Positions 34,244-43,517 of a stretch of DNA of 49,138 nt are shown piece by piece. Made by a program: the position numbers and the translations under genes. Positions within the stretch are counted from its first letter, which is position 1. Each line of letters begins with the position of its first letter. The DNA comes from Alloprevotella tannerae (lineage in GTDB: Bacteria; Bacteroidota; Bacteroidia; Bacteroidales; Bacteroidaceae), in assembly GCA_015259125.1 (NCBI GenBank), contig JABZGR010000014.1, positions 1 through 49,138 on the forward strand. The letters run 5' to 3'. The notes under the pieces were generated by a model. It saw only the letters and a program-made list of their open reading frames with translations. It did no database searches and had not been told where the DNA came from.

Positions 34244-35535
34244 TTTGCAAACCAGCGCTCGTTAAAGCTGATGCCAATCGTAAAGCGAATATAATCTTCT
34301 TTAAGCAACGTCTTCGCGCCAGGCGCTACGTGTTCATATTGAACGCCTAAATTTACAATGCAACGATTGCTGTAGTTTGTGTTGACGGGGAGGCCTACGC
34401 CTGCACTGATAATATAACTCTTCGGACCATCCTGCCCATTGACGCGAACATAGGGCGAAGCGTAAGAGAAGCCGGCACGATAGCGCACGTGGTCGCGCCA
34501 GCGCAAGCCTTCTTCGTTGGCAATATACTCTACGCCGGCGGAGAAACGCGAACGATCGAGCAACTGCCCCTTGGACACATTATATATATAGCGGCCATCG
34601 GCGCCTACGGAAAGTTCCGGCATACGCACATCAGCCCATTTTTGCAAATTATAATCGACGGAAAGCGTCAAACTGCGGTTCCACGTCCACGACAAGCCCG
34701 CACCAAAGCTCGTGGGCAGCGCGAAAGCCTTAGCCGTGCCGATTGTATCGCCCACAAATCTATTGCCTACAGACTTCAGATCATAGAAGAAAGCATTGCG
34801 ATTGATATCGTGGCCAAGGCCATACGAAAGGCCGAGCGTCAGCGTGTGTTTCTTGCCGATCGCCTGCACATATTGCAAACCGAAATCGGCCTTATAGGTA
34901 TGCAAACTGGCCGAATATTGGCGGCGCAGCGTACTGATGGTGGCGTCGGAGAAAGAAGAGGTGACGGAATGATCGATATCGCCCCAGAGATAGCCGAAGT
35001 TGGCGCCCACAGAAAGTCCTCGGAGCGGCTCCCAACCGATGCCGGCATAAGCTACGTGCAAGCCGCCATCGCCTTTATAGGCATTGGTTTGCGTAACTTC
35101 GCCCGCCTGTGTCTGCATCGTGCTCTTCCGACTAAAATCATAGCCTACGGTAGAGTAAGGCAAGAGGCCGAGCGAGAAGCCTAAACGCGAGCGGAGGCGG
35201 AAGCCCACAGTAATATAGTCCAAACTCGTATTGCGAGCATTGACTTTCAAACTGCCTTCCGTCAAATAGTTGTTTTGCAGCGTAAGACCTGCATCGAAAA
35301 GGAAAGTCAATGAGTCAATGGCAGAATAAGATGCGGGGTTGAGTACGTTAAGTGCTGCCCCGGAACGCGAACCAAGGCCCGTGCCGGCCATATCTGTAGT
35401 TCTGGCACTGTAACGATCGTTGAGCAAACCGAAGCCATAGCGCGAATAAGGCGAATTGCTGCCGTTGGTTTGGCCCATGGCAAACGTTGCGGCGAGAAGA
35501 GCCGAAACGAAGAGGGTTATTTTTCGAATTGTCAT
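34228..35535 (-). CDS. outer-membrane beta-barrel protein, FadL/TodX-like
   Basis: 435 residues. A signal peptide (MTIRKITLFVSALLAATFAMGQ) is followed by SPYSRYGFGLLND, the early TDMAGTGLG and ALNVLNPASYSAIDSLTF segment, and alternating beta strands to the end. The early NPASY region is a mark of FadL-like barrels, which move hydrophobic molecules. The C-terminus shows a strand-rich end (RFTIGISFN). The gene lies between coaX (36-base gap) and lptC (16-base overlap), an order I recall as conserved in Bacteroidales, so it is probably an envelope-assembly partner. Confidence 0.88.
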   Translation of the reverse strand: MTIRKITLFVSALLAATFAMGQTNGSNSPYSRYGFGLLNDRYSARTTDMAGTGLGSRSGAALNVLNPASYSAIDSLTFLFDAGLTLQNNYLTEGSLKVNARNTSLDYITVGFRLRSRLGFSLGLLPYSTVGYDFSRKSTMQTQAGEVTQTNAYKGDGGLHVAYAGIGWEPLRGLSVGANFGYLWGDIDHSVTSSFSDATISTLRRQYSASLHTYKADFGLQYVQAIGKKHTLTLGLSYGLGHDINRNAFFYDLKSVGNRFVGDTIGTAKAFALPTSFGAGLSWTWNRSLTLSVDYNLQKWADVRMPELSVGADGRYIYNVSKGQLLDRSRFSAGVEYIANEEGLRWRDHVRYRAGFSYASPYVRVNGQDGPKSYIISAGVGLPVNTNYSNRCIVNLGVQYEHVAPGAKTLLKEDYIRFTIGISFNERWFAKWKAQ

Positions 35536-35571
35536 AAGGACTATTTTACTGCTATCATTAATAAATGCGAA

Positions 35572-36306
35572 CTACTTCCGGCCAACTGTGTTATAGATAG
35601 CCAAAACCTTGAGTCCGCGAGCCACGAGATCAGCTTCGCGCCGCAGGGGCAGCGAGGCGTCAGTGGAAAAGTAAACGGCATCGCCTCCCGTCAGGAATAT
35701 TTGCAGATCAGCATGCGCTTGACGAAAACGATCTATGCAGCCTGTGATTTCATCTTGCCATCCTGTGAGGACACCGGTGCGAATGGCGGTTGGCGTATCG
35801 ATACCCGGATTCGGCGTAGCGCCTTTAGGATCGACGAGGGGCAACTGCGCGGTATGTTCATGCAAAGCGGTGAAGCGCAAGGCCAAGCCCGGCGAGATAT
35901 TGCCCCCAAGATATTCGCCCGAAGCGGCGACAAAATCGTAGGTGACGCAAGTGCCGGCATCGACGATCAAGAGCGGGTGCGCCGGAAGCAAGTCGGCCGC
36001 GCCAACAGCCGCAGCCCAGCGATCCGCGCCCAGCGTTTCGGGCGTATGATACCCATTCTTCAGCGGTGCAGGCGTTAAGCCCGTCACGCAAAGGGTGGGA
36101 ATCTCCAATTCTGCAAGCAGTGTGCGTAGCGGCAAACTGCGATCTCCTACATCCGAAATGGCGCAACGCTCGACGGGGTAATGCCGCATCCATTCGCGAA
36201 GTTGGCGGCCGTCGGCCGCCAACGGGCAGGCGGCGGCCACGCATCGATCACCTTCAAAAAGGCTCGCTTTCGTCTGCGTATTACCCGCATCTATCGTCAG
36301 CGTCAT
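35572..36306 (-). CDS. coaX: type III pantothenate kinase
   Basis: 244 residues, full length. MTLTIDAGNTQTKASLFEGD gives the N-terminal ATP-binding loop of the ASKHA fold. ETLGADRWAA holds the GADR pantothenate motif, and LIVDAGTCVTYD the second conserved Asp. It phosphorylates pantothenate, the first step to coenzyme A. I use the ATG at 36306: it gives the canonical N-terminus and lies just downstream of a consensus promoter, whereas the longer frame runs through that promoter. First gene of coaX - OMP - lptC. Confidence 0.95.
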   Translation of the reverse strand: MTLTIDAGNTQTKASLFEGDRCVAAACPLAADGRQLREWMRHYPVERCAISDVGDRSLPLRTLLAELEIPTLCVTGLTPAPLKNGYHTPETLGADRWAAAVGAADLLPAHPLLIVDAGTCVTYDFVAASGEYLGGNISPGLALRFTALHEHTAQLPLVDPKGATPNPGIDTPTAIRTGVLTGWQDEITGCIDRFRQAHADLQIFLTGGDAVYFSTDASLPLRREADLVARGLKVLAIYNTVGRK

Positions 36307-36332
36307 TTGGCGTAAACGTCTCAATATTGTTG

Positions 36333-36363
36333 CAAAAGTAGTGTAAACACAAAGAAAGACAAA
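36333..36363 (-). promoter_or_regulatory. promoter of the coaX operon
   Basis: TTTG (36360-36363), a 19-bp spacer and TACTTTTG (36333-36340) on the minus strand; an exact match to the Bacteroidetes consensus. The leader is about 20 bases. Confidence 0.75.
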
Positions 36364-36585
36364 ACAATAAACGTTTTTTGTAGCCTTATCTATCCTTGTC
36401 GGGCAATGTGACGGCAAACTTATTTTCTTTTCTCTTGCGCGATGGCAGGCTTTTGCGGCTTTGCGGGCAGAGAGATCTATCGCTAAAAAGGCTGAAACGA
36501 GACGACAGCGCGCAAATTCACCACACGGAGCTCAGATCGCCCAAACTATTTGCCCTGATGTGAGTTATATTCGACGGATTCTATA

Positions 36586-36593
36586 TAAATTTG
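36586..36593 (+). promoter_or_regulatory. -7 element of dnaX
   Basis: TAAATTTG on the plus strand, 26 bases before the ATG at 36620. No clear -33 element. Confidence 0.5.
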
Positions 36594-36619
36594 CAGACTT
36601 AAGCAGACACAACTCCACT

Positions 36620-38404
36620 ATGGGCAATTATATTGTTTCGGCGCGCAAGTATCGCCCCACGAATTTCGATGATGTCGTGGGTCAACACGCGCTTACGACT
36701 ACACTGAAAAACGCCATCGCGGCCGGAAAACTGGCGCACGCTTATTTATTCTGCGGACCGCGCGGCGTAGGTAAGACGACTTGCGCTCGTATTTTTGCCA
36801 AGACGATCAACTGCCTGCATCCCGGCCCCGGCGGGGAGGCTTGCGGGGAATGCGAAAGTTGCCAAGCGTTTCAGGCGGGCCGAAGTTTGAACGTCCACGA
36901 ATTGGATGCGGCCTCCAACAATAGTGCGGAAGATATCCGCGCCTTGATCGAGCAGGTCAACATTTTGCCGCAAATGGGGCGCTACAAGGTGTTCATCATC
37001 GATGAGGTGCACATGCTTAGTACGGCGGCGGCCAACGCATTTCTAAAGACGCTCGAAGAGCCGCCCGCACACGCCATCTTCATCTTGGCGACGACAGAAA
37101 AGCAGAAACTTCTGCCTACGATTTTAAGCCGATGCCAGATTTACGACTTCAATCGTATGGAGGTAAACGACATTGTCAATCATCTCAAGCGCGTAGCCGA
37201 AGATCAGCACATTCAATATGAGGAGGAGGCGCTCAACGTCATTGCGCAGAAGGCCGACGGCGGTATGCGCGATGCCTTATCTATATTCGACCAAGTCGCC
37301 GGCTTTGCGGAGGGCAATCTGACCTATGATAAGGTTATCGAAGACTTAGACTTGCTCGACTACGACTACTATTTCCGCGTGACGGATCTGTTGTTGGCGG
37401 GGAAAGTGCCCGAGGTACTCCTTACGCTCAATGAGATTCTCAACAAGGGCTTTGCGGCCAATCATTTTATCAGTGGTTTGGCGGCCCACTTCCGCGATTT
37501 GCTGGTCAGCAGAGACGCCATTACGCTCCCGCTCTTAGAGGTGGCCGAAGACGTAAGGCAGCAATACGGGGAGCAAGCCGGCCGTTGCGCCCTACCTTTT
37601 CTATATAAGGCGCTGCGATTAACGAGCGACTGTGAACTACAATATAAAGATAGTGGCAACAAGCGCTTACGCGTAGAACTGACGCTGATCGAATTGGCCC
37701 AACTCGCCAATGCTGCCGCGCCAACGGTGGGGCAAGGTGTCAAAACAAACTTGCAACCGGTTTTTCAAAAGCCTGAAGCGTCAGGGCGCACCACGCCTCA
37801 GGCTACGGTATCGCAACCTCAACCCGCGCCAAGTAATGCAGCAGCACCATCACCCTCTTCCGTAGCCGAACAGAAGCCGACTTACGGCGCGCCAAAGCCG
37901 GATCCGGAGCAGACGCCGACACCAACAGCGCCATACAAGAAGCTCCCGGAAACGCTTTCCGTCAGAGAAATGGCAATGCGCAAACTACAGGCGCAGCGCC
38001 AAGGATCTCAAGCGCAAGAACCGGAAGAACATTTCGGCAACAAAGCCTTTGAACTCTCGGATGTGCGCTATGTTTGGATGCGTTTTGCCAACAAACTGCC
38101 CGCGGAGGAGACGGCAACGGCCGCTCGAATGAAGCGTATGGAGCCGCAAATGGTTGATGCGACAAACATTGTCGTACCAGTAGAAAACACGATGGTGCTC
38201 AAGGATATGAACAAGATAAAAGGACAATTGCAGCACTTCTTCAGAGCGCAACTGGACAATGGAGAAGTTACCCTAATCTTCAGACTCTTAGCGCCGGAAG
38301 AAGATGATCACGCCTTTGATCCGCAGGCGCTCTTGCAAGACTTTAAGCAGCGGAGCGAAGGCTTTAATCTGCTCCATAACCAACTCCGATTGCGCCGCGG
38401 GTAA
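36620..38404 (+). CDS. dnaX: DNA polymerase III gamma/tau subunit
   Basis: 594 residues. MGNYIVSARKYRPTNFDDVVGQ is the canonical start. Walker A GPRGVGKTT (46-54), the four-Cys zinc module with ACGECESC (about 78-85), Walker B KVFIIDEVHML and the arginine-finger region SRCQIYDF follow. Domain III is helical to about residue 375. A Pro/Gln/Ala-rich linker and a C-terminal domain match the tau layout. It loads the sliding clamp at the fork. The ATG at 36620 is preferred over the longer frame from 36461 because the -7 box is at 36586. Confidence 0.97.
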   Translation: MGNYIVSARKYRPTNFDDVVGQHALTTTLKNAIAAGKLAHAYLFCGPRGVGKTTCARIFAKTINCLHPGPGGEACGECESCQAFQAGRSLNVHELDAASNNSAEDIRALIEQVNILPQMGRYKVFIIDEVHMLSTAAANAFLKTLEEPPAHAIFILATTEKQKLLPTILSRCQIYDFNRMEVNDIVNHLKRVAEDQHIQYEEEALNVIAQKADGGMRDALSIFDQVAGFAEGNLTYDKVIEDLDLLDYDYYFRVTDLLLAGKVPEVLLTLNEILNKGFAANHFISGLAAHFRDLLVSRDAITLPLLEVAEDVRQQYGEQAGRCALPFLYKALRLTSDCELQYKDSGNKRLRVELTLIELAQLANAAAPTVGQGVKTNLQPVFQKPEASGRTTPQATVSQPQPAPSNAAAPSPSSVAEQKPTYGAPKPDPEQTPTPTAPYKKLPETLSVREMAMRKLQAQRQGSQAQEPEEHFGNKAFELSDVRYVWMRFANKLPAEETATAARMKRMEPQMVDATNIVVPVENTMVLKDMNKIKGQLQHFFRAQLDNGEVTLIFRLLAPEEDDHAFDPQALLQDFKQRSEGFNLLHNQLRLRRG

Positions 38405-38519
38405 AAGCATTCGGCGAAACAGATTATAAAAAGACGCGCGGCAGCGACTCACTTCGTACACAAGATGCGCAAACCGGCCGACTGACGTGCAGAACATACA
38501 AAACAACAACCCTCTAATT

Positions 38520-39095
38520 ATGGCAAATAACAAAACCATTACGTTGACTTACCGCCTCACGGCTACTGACCGTGAAGGTAAAGAGCAAATCGTAGAAGAA
38601 GCTACGACTGAACGGCCTTTTCGCTTTATCACCGGACTCAATTTTGCGCTCGACGCTTTTGAAACGAAAGTGATTGACCTCAAGACTGACGAGGCTTTCG
38701 ATTTTACGTTGACGCAAGAAGAGGCTTACGGCCCTTACGAAGAAGAAAACTTGCAGAAGTTCTCTAAAGATATGTTTACCGTCGATGGGCATTTCGACAA
38801 GGAAAATATCTTTGCCGGTAATATCGTTCCTTTTGAAAACGACAAGGGTGAGCGCTTCAACGGCACAATCTTAAACGTCACGAACGATACAGTTGTCGTC
38901 GACTTGAACCATCCGCTCGCCGGCTGCTCGCTCCACTTTACGGGCAAAGTCGTAGAGACACGCGAAACGACGAAAGAAGAGTTGGCCGGTTTCTTAAGTA
39001 TGATTAGCGGCGAAGGTGGTTGCGGATGCGGCTGCGGCGAAGAAGGTTGCGGCGACGGCGGATGCGGTGATGGCCACTGCGGACATCATCATTAA
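38520..39095 (+). CDS. slyD: SlyD-type FKBP peptidyl-prolyl isomerase
   Basis: 191 residues. The FKBP core is split by an IF chaperone domain: VEEATTERPFRFITGLN, LTQEEAYGPYEEENLQKF, then NDTVVVDLNHPLAGCSLHF. The C-terminal 30 residues are Gly, Cys and His rich (GCGCGCGEEGCGDGGCGDG then CGHHH), like the nickel-binding tail of SlyD. It catalyses proline isomerisation in the cytoplasm and may handle metal. The ATG at 38520 is chosen over a GTG at 38487. The aroC gene starts three bases after its stop. Confidence 0.93.
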   Translation: MANNKTITLTYRLTATDREGKEQIVEEATTERPFRFITGLNFALDAFETKVIDLKTDEAFDFTLTQEEAYGPYEEENLQKFSKDMFTVDGHFDKENIFAGNIVPFENDKGERFNGTILNVTNDTVVVDLNHPLAGCSLHFTGKVVETRETTKEELAGFLSMISGEGGCGCGCGEEGCGDGGCGDGHCGHHH

Positions 39096-39098
39096 TCA

Positions 39099-40175
39099 AT
39101 GAATACTTTCGGCCATCTCTTTCGACTCACTTCCTTTGGAGAAAGCCACGGGGAAGCTATCGGCGGCATCGTCGATGGCTTCCCCGCGGGCATTTTTATC
39201 GACGAAGACTTTATCGCCGGCGAAATGGCACGCCGCAGACCGGGTCAGAGCGACTTGACGACAGCGCGCCAAGAAGCGGATCGCGTGCAACTGCTCTCGG
39301 GTATTTTTGAGGGACGCTCTACGGGCTGCCCCATAGGCTTTATGATTCGCAATGAGGCGCAGCATTCGCAAGACTATGCAGAGATGTGCGAAGCCTTTCG
39401 CCCTTCTCACGCGGATTATACCTATCGGCAAAAGTATGGTCTTTATGATTACCGAGGCGGCGGGCGGGCTTCAGCACGTGAAACGGCCGTGCGCGTTGCC
39501 GGCGGCGCTTTGGCAAAATTAGCTTTGCGCGAGGTGGGAATCTCCGTCGAGGCTTACACTTCGCAGATTGGCTCTATTGCCTTACCCTACGACTATCGTC
39601 ATTATGATGTGGCGGCTGCGGAGACTAACGCGGTGCGCTGTCCGGACGCAGAAAAAGCAGAAGAGATGGCCGCGCTCATTCGGCGCGTTAAGGCGGAGGG
39701 AGATACGGTTGGGGGTGTCGTTACGGGCCTTATCCGTGGCTGTCCGGCAGGACTGGGTGAGCCGGTCTTCGGAAAACTTCACGCAGCATTAGGTGCAGCA
39801 ATGCTGAGTATCAATGCAGCCAAAGGTTTTGAGTATGGCGAAGGCTTTGCGGCAGCTTCCGGTCGTGGCAGTGAACTAAACGACGCTTTTAAGCCCGACA
39901 GTCAAGGCGGTATCACCACGCAAACGAATCACAGCGGTGGCATTCAAGGCGGCATTTCCAATGGCCAAACGATATATTTTCGCATAGCCTTTAAGCCGGT
40001 TGCCACGCTACTCCACCCGCAATCGACGGTTAATCTACAAGCGCAGCCTATCCGATTGCAGGCCCGCGGCCGCCACGATCCTTGCGTCGTGCCGCGTGCA
40101 GTGCCTATCGTAGAAGCGATGGCGGCGATGACGATCTTAGACTTTTATTTAATGTCGAAGACTACACGCATCTAA
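39099..40175 (+). CDS. aroC: chorismate synthase
   Basis: 358 residues, full length. The conserved blocks are present: FGHLFRLTSFGESHGEAIGG at the start, RRRPGQSDLTTARQE, FRPSHADYTYRQKYG, YRGGGRASARETA and the late NHSGGIQGGISNG. It turns EPSP into chorismate with reduced FMN, the last step of the shikimate pathway. It is the third gene of a dnaX - slyD - aroC run; no clear terminator follows. Confidence 0.98.
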   Translation: MNTFGHLFRLTSFGESHGEAIGGIVDGFPAGIFIDEDFIAGEMARRRPGQSDLTTARQEADRVQLLSGIFEGRSTGCPIGFMIRNEAQHSQDYAEMCEAFRPSHADYTYRQKYGLYDYRGGGRASARETAVRVAGGALAKLALREVGISVEAYTSQIGSIALPYDYRHYDVAAAETNAVRCPDAEKAEEMAALIRRVKAEGDTVGGVVTGLIRGCPAGLGEPVFGKLHAALGAAMLSINAAKGFEYGEGFAAASGRGSELNDAFKPDSQGGITTQTNHSGGIQGGISNGQTIYFRIAFKPVATLLHPQSTVNLQAQPIRLQARGRHDPCVVPRAVPIVEAMAAMTILDFYLMSKTTRI

Positions 40176-40486
40176 CGACCGACACATTATATATAATTCG
40201 TGCTGCCCGGCCAACGGCCAATCGGCACAACTCTTCATCCGCCAATGCCTATAAATCGGTCTTGCGGATTTATTTTAACCCCAATCAAATCGTCCACCTG
40301 CAAGGCGCAATCGGAGACGCCCTAAAAGCATTCTTTAGACAGCCACGCCACAAACAGAGAGTTCCTTCCGCTCCATACAAAAAAAGGATTTCTCACGGCC
40401 ATACAGCACGGAGAAATCCTTTGAGTGAATTTATGTATGCAGCAAAGCCCGACCGCATCGGTCAGCCATTGCCTGATACTGCACAA
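40176..40486. other. intergenic region, aroC to the fimbrillin-like gene
   Basis: Only the convergent terminator at 40379-40422 is recognisable. A GC-rich stretch (40198-40230) can pair GTGC with GCAC but has no T tract. Confidence 0.4.
40379..40422 (-). terminator. terminator of the fimbrillin-like gene
   Basis: On the minus strand AAAGGATTTCTC pairs with GAGAAATCCTTT (40383-40394 and 40411-40422), followed by a run of seven T (A run at 40379-40385). Confidence 0.85.
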
Positions 40487-42328
40487 TTAATTAATGTTCT
40501 GCACCAATCTAGTCATACAGCCCTGACCTGCGTCTGATGTATTTGCGGTATTAGGATTTCCACCATCAGTCATCAAGACATGTATAATTCCCCCACCTTG
40601 ATATGAAGAGGTGAAGTAGTTCCCGTGATTTCCCACTTGATGCAATACGTTAGATCCCGTAGGCCTCCAAGCCGTCAGAGGAATAAAGACCGCACCGCTT
40701 TTCTTTATCAACTCATGGGTAGTCGGGTTCTTGCTACTAACAGCCCATCTTCCGAAGATCGGACTTGTAGTTTCAAATGCCTTTTTCGCATCTTCTATCG
40801 ACATATTATCGGGGAATATTAGATACCCGCGCTGCTCTGTATTCTGCCACTTCCCTTTTTTATTTCCGTCTCTGATGTCATCAATAAAACATCTTGCCCA
40901 TCGCTCAACTTTTTTGCTACCCACCTGCCAATAACGCTTGGTGTTATTTTGGGCATCCTTATATAATAGATATCCCCACTCATCTGAGGTCATTGTACGC
41001 GTAGGCTTTGTCCCAACAAGCAACTTATTACCGAAGTCGTACTGCGTGTCCACACCTGAGCCGCTAAGCACGGAAGTGTAATTAAGCAACGTTGGGTTAT
41101 CAATCGTACCCCACGAAGGAACGTCAAAATAACGATAAGCTTCCGGAGAAATATATCTCTTGCCATCCTTCATAACCGTCGCAAACGTATAGTTACCGCC
41201 TTTGACGCTTGTAGGAATTGCCAATCGCCATTGCTCGGGGGCTAACCGATAATAGCCGGGGTGTGTAGTGAGTGCGCCGGCAATCTTGAGCGGCACAGAC
41301 TTTTTCCATCTGATCAGCGTGTTAGCTTTCAGCGTATTTGTATTCATATTTGACGTATACGTCTGGATGGGCATCACATACTGCATATTGCCATTGGTGA
41401 TCGCTACCGTCTGCGTCTCACTGACAGAGAAAACCGCTTTACTTCCCCCGTAATAAACGAAAGACTTTTCTTCATCATAATCGCGCGTTACCGGCGCTGT
41501 TGTTACCACATCAGCATTATATGAGTTGGCATAATAACCATCAAATGACGGCGTAACTGATCCGGGTACAAGCGTCACATAAAAGTCAGTTGCCCCACCG
41601 GCAATAAACACATTAGTCTCCGGATCTGCTTCTGTTCCGGCCTCCGTAACGCCCACAGCCTTTCCATCGTCAAAACTAACGCCGGCCTCAGCGTAAACAC
41701 CTGCACCGCGTATACCCACTTTCGTAAGTAGCGTATTGTCGTTGGCTCTCATCGCAAAATGGGCTACGGCAAACGCATTCTCCAGCTTAACGTCATTTTC
41801 AATAGACGCATTCGAGCCGGAAATGGCAAGCTTACCCGTACCGGAAAGTACGCAATACTTCTTCAAATCCTCAATCTTCCCCGTCTGGCTACTTAGATCT
41901 ACACTGATTCTACCTGCCCTGACATCGTCTTGAGTAATGGTCCTATCGCCCATATAGAAGAAGCGATAGGTTGTGCCGGCTGTTACGCGACCGGCCCCGA
42001 CCGATCCTTTAAATTCAGCGCGGGTGCTATCAGCAGATATTCGACTCACCGTAAGCGGAGTTATCGTCGTATCTGCTGAAACGATTGATACCAGCTGAAG
42101 CTTGTCGCCCGCTTCCCACTTCCAAGGACTCTTAGGACCATCCGCCTCTTCTACTACCGCCTTCGTCATTATGGAGTCTTCCATAGTACCTGCTGTAACG
42201 GTAAGCGTTAGCATCTTTTCGGCAGGTTCTTCTTTTTGGCCCGGATAGTCAGGAAGTTCAGAAGAACAGGAAAACATGAACACTAATGTTGCCAAACACA
42301 AAGCCGGCAAAAAGAATCTTTTTTTCAT
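40487..42328 (-). CDS. fimbrillin-like surface lipoprotein
   Basis: 613 residues with a lipoprotein signal (LATLVFMFSC, Cys21). The N-terminal part (WKWEAGDKLQLVS, AEFKGSVGAGRVTAGTTYRFFY) follows the fimbrillin/Mfa1-like pattern of Bacteroidetes surface fibres. The C-terminal half (WRLAIPTSVKGGNYTF, WARCFIDDIRDG) is different and may be a tip or adhesive domain. In this group such lipoproteins are trimmed by a gingipain-type protease and assembled by strand exchange. ATG at 42328 gives the best signal peptide; 42340 is an alternative. A 62-aa gene upstream shares its transcript. Confidence 0.82.
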   Translation of the reverse strand: MKKRFFLPALCLATLVFMFSCSSELPDYPGQKEEPAEKMLTLTVTAGTMEDSIMTKAVVEEADGPKSPWKWEAGDKLQLVSIVSADTTITPLTVSRISADSTRAEFKGSVGAGRVTAGTTYRFFYMGDRTITQDDVRAGRISVDLSSQTGKIEDLKKYCVLSGTGKLAISGSNASIENDVKLENAFAVAHFAMRANDNTLLTKVGIRGAGVYAEAGVSFDDGKAVGVTEAGTEADPETNVFIAGGATDFYVTLVPGSVTPSFDGYYANSYNADVVTTAPVTRDYDEEKSFVYYGGSKAVFSVSETQTVAITNGNMQYVMPIQTYTSNMNTNTLKANTLIRWKKSVPLKIAGALTTHPGYYRLAPEQWRLAIPTSVKGGNYTFATVMKDGKRYISPEAYRYFDVPSWGTIDNPTLLNYTSVLSGSGVDTQYDFGNKLLVGTKPTRTMTSDEWGYLLYKDAQNNTKRYWQVGSKKVERWARCFIDDIRDGNKKGKWQNTEQRGYLIFPDNMSIEDAKKAFETTSPIFGRWAVSSKNPTTHELIKKSGAVFIPLTAWRPTGSNVLHQVGNHGNYFTSSYQGGGIIHVLMTDGGNPNTANTSDAGQGCMTRLVQNIN

Positions 42329-42488
42329 TCGTATATACATTAACAAGCCCAATTAATAAGCCTTAAATTCGTTATATGAATAATTGCACTCGCACTTTGA
42401 TATCCGACTCATCTTACAAGTACAGCATCATCATTCATAAGCTGCTTTATGATTCACTTATCGCTAACCAATAAAATAACTTTATCAG

Positions 42489-42677
42489 TTAATCCTGACC
42501 CGTGTACCAAGGATCACTAGGATCCTGACCAATATCCTTATTGTCGGTGTCACCACTGACACTGCCGGCTAACATCATTTGTGCATCCAATCCGTATACC
42601 TGGCACACCGGTTGCACGTAAGTCTGCTTACCACCGGCATTCATAAAATCTGCTGTCATTAATCTTTTTTCATTCAT
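42489..42677 (-). CDS. small protein of unknown function upstream of the fimbrillin-like gene
   Basis: 62 residues: a basic start, YVQPVCQVYGLDAQMMLAGS in the middle and an acidic end with DPSDPWYTGQD. The middle matches a recurring Bacteroidetes small-protein pattern (Tyr-x2-Pro, a Val/Leu pair, then LLAGS) that I recall near surface-protein genes without a known role. It has no signal peptide. The next gene starts 160 bases downstream with no terminator between. Its own promoter is at 42739-42746. Real as a gene with good likelihood; the function is open. Confidence 0.7.
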   Translation of the reverse strand: MNEKRLMTADFMNAGGKQTYVQPVCQVYGLDAQMMLAGSVSGDTDNKDIGQDPSDPWYTGQD

Positions 42678-42738
42678 ATTGTCTTTATATTCTGTGTTAT
42701 ACGTCCAAAGAACTTACAACTCTCCTTTTTATTGAGCG

Positions 42739-42746
42739 CAAAGGTA
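42739..42746 (-). promoter_or_regulatory. -7 element for the small protein / fimbrillin-like operon
   Basis: TACCTTTG on the minus strand, about 62 bases before the ATG at 42677. The -33 region is AT-rich without a clean TTTG. Confidence 0.55.
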
Positions 42747-43380
42747 AATAAAATAAAGATAATTCGCCACACTGAACACGCCTATTAACTATTTATTTAA
42801 CGACTATTTAAACAACGCTTCGCATGCGAAGTCATCTTCACACGACCCTTGCGTGAGCTATAAGGCTAATATTTCTAAAGCACATTTCGCATCAAGAAGG
42901 TGCAATTTATATTATTCGGGAGACATGCTTATCAAAATTAAAACACAGCAGCCTGATTAAAGCGAATCATTTAGTTCGTTTTAGGCGATTAACGTGCGTC
43001 GGACAGGCATACCTTTATATAGTTGTATGCGACCCAAAGAAAGCACAGGTTTCATTAGCGCCATTTGAAGCAAATCCTTTCTATCGTGCTTTGAATCGTT
43101 ATGATGATCCGCAGTTGCTATTCTCGATTCTTTAATCTCCTGTATCCCCTCAAAGCCTTCGTGGTAAAAACAAAAAAAGGAAGTTGCCTTGCGTAGCTAC
43201 TTTACTGCACGTCGATCCGGAGTCGTTCATTATTTCTCTTTTACGCTGTATTGACCAAAAATAAAAGCAAAACGCAGACAAAACACCCTGCAAATAATGG
43301 GGTTCTCGCCATCATTTACGAAGGCTGAAAAGGAAAAGATAAAAAATTCATGTTACGAATAAAAAACGTAAGCCATTGAT

Positions 43381-43480
43381 ATAAAAGAATTAATGGGAGT
43401 TTCCGACGCTACGGTACTCCCATTAACCAACACAAAAACTAAACTAGACTTAACTAAACACGTTATCTCACGACAACAAT
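43381..43480 (-). ncRNA. candidate small RNA with promoter and hairpin end
   Basis: From the strong promoter at 43486-43517 a transcript of about 100 bases would end in a perfect 11-bp hairpin TTAATGGGAGT/ACTCCCATTAA (43390-43426) followed by TTCTTTTAT. No good coding frame starts in it. The U tract is interrupted, so termination is less certain. Confidence 0.4.
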
Positions 43481-43485
43481 CACTG

Positions 43486-43517
43486 CAAAAATATAACTTC
43501 TTCTCGAAACCCCCAAA
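43486..43517 (-). promoter_or_regulatory. promoter of the candidate small RNA
   Basis: TTTG (43514-43517), a 20-bp spacer and TATTTTTG (43486-43493). The -33 element lies in the palindrome CAAATATATTTG (43514-43525). Confidence 0.6.

Noticed and set aside
36307..36417. N-terminal extension of coaX
   Set aside because: It runs through an exact consensus promoter and adds residues not seen in CoaX.
36461..36619. N-terminal extension of dnaX
   Set aside because: The -7 box is within it and DnaX proteins begin at the ATG at 36620.
42890..43133. Plus-strand open stretch ending in a protein-like segment (APFEANPFYRALNRY)
   Set aside because: No ATG or other good start and no relation to a family I know. 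It may be a gene remnant, but chance is equally likely.
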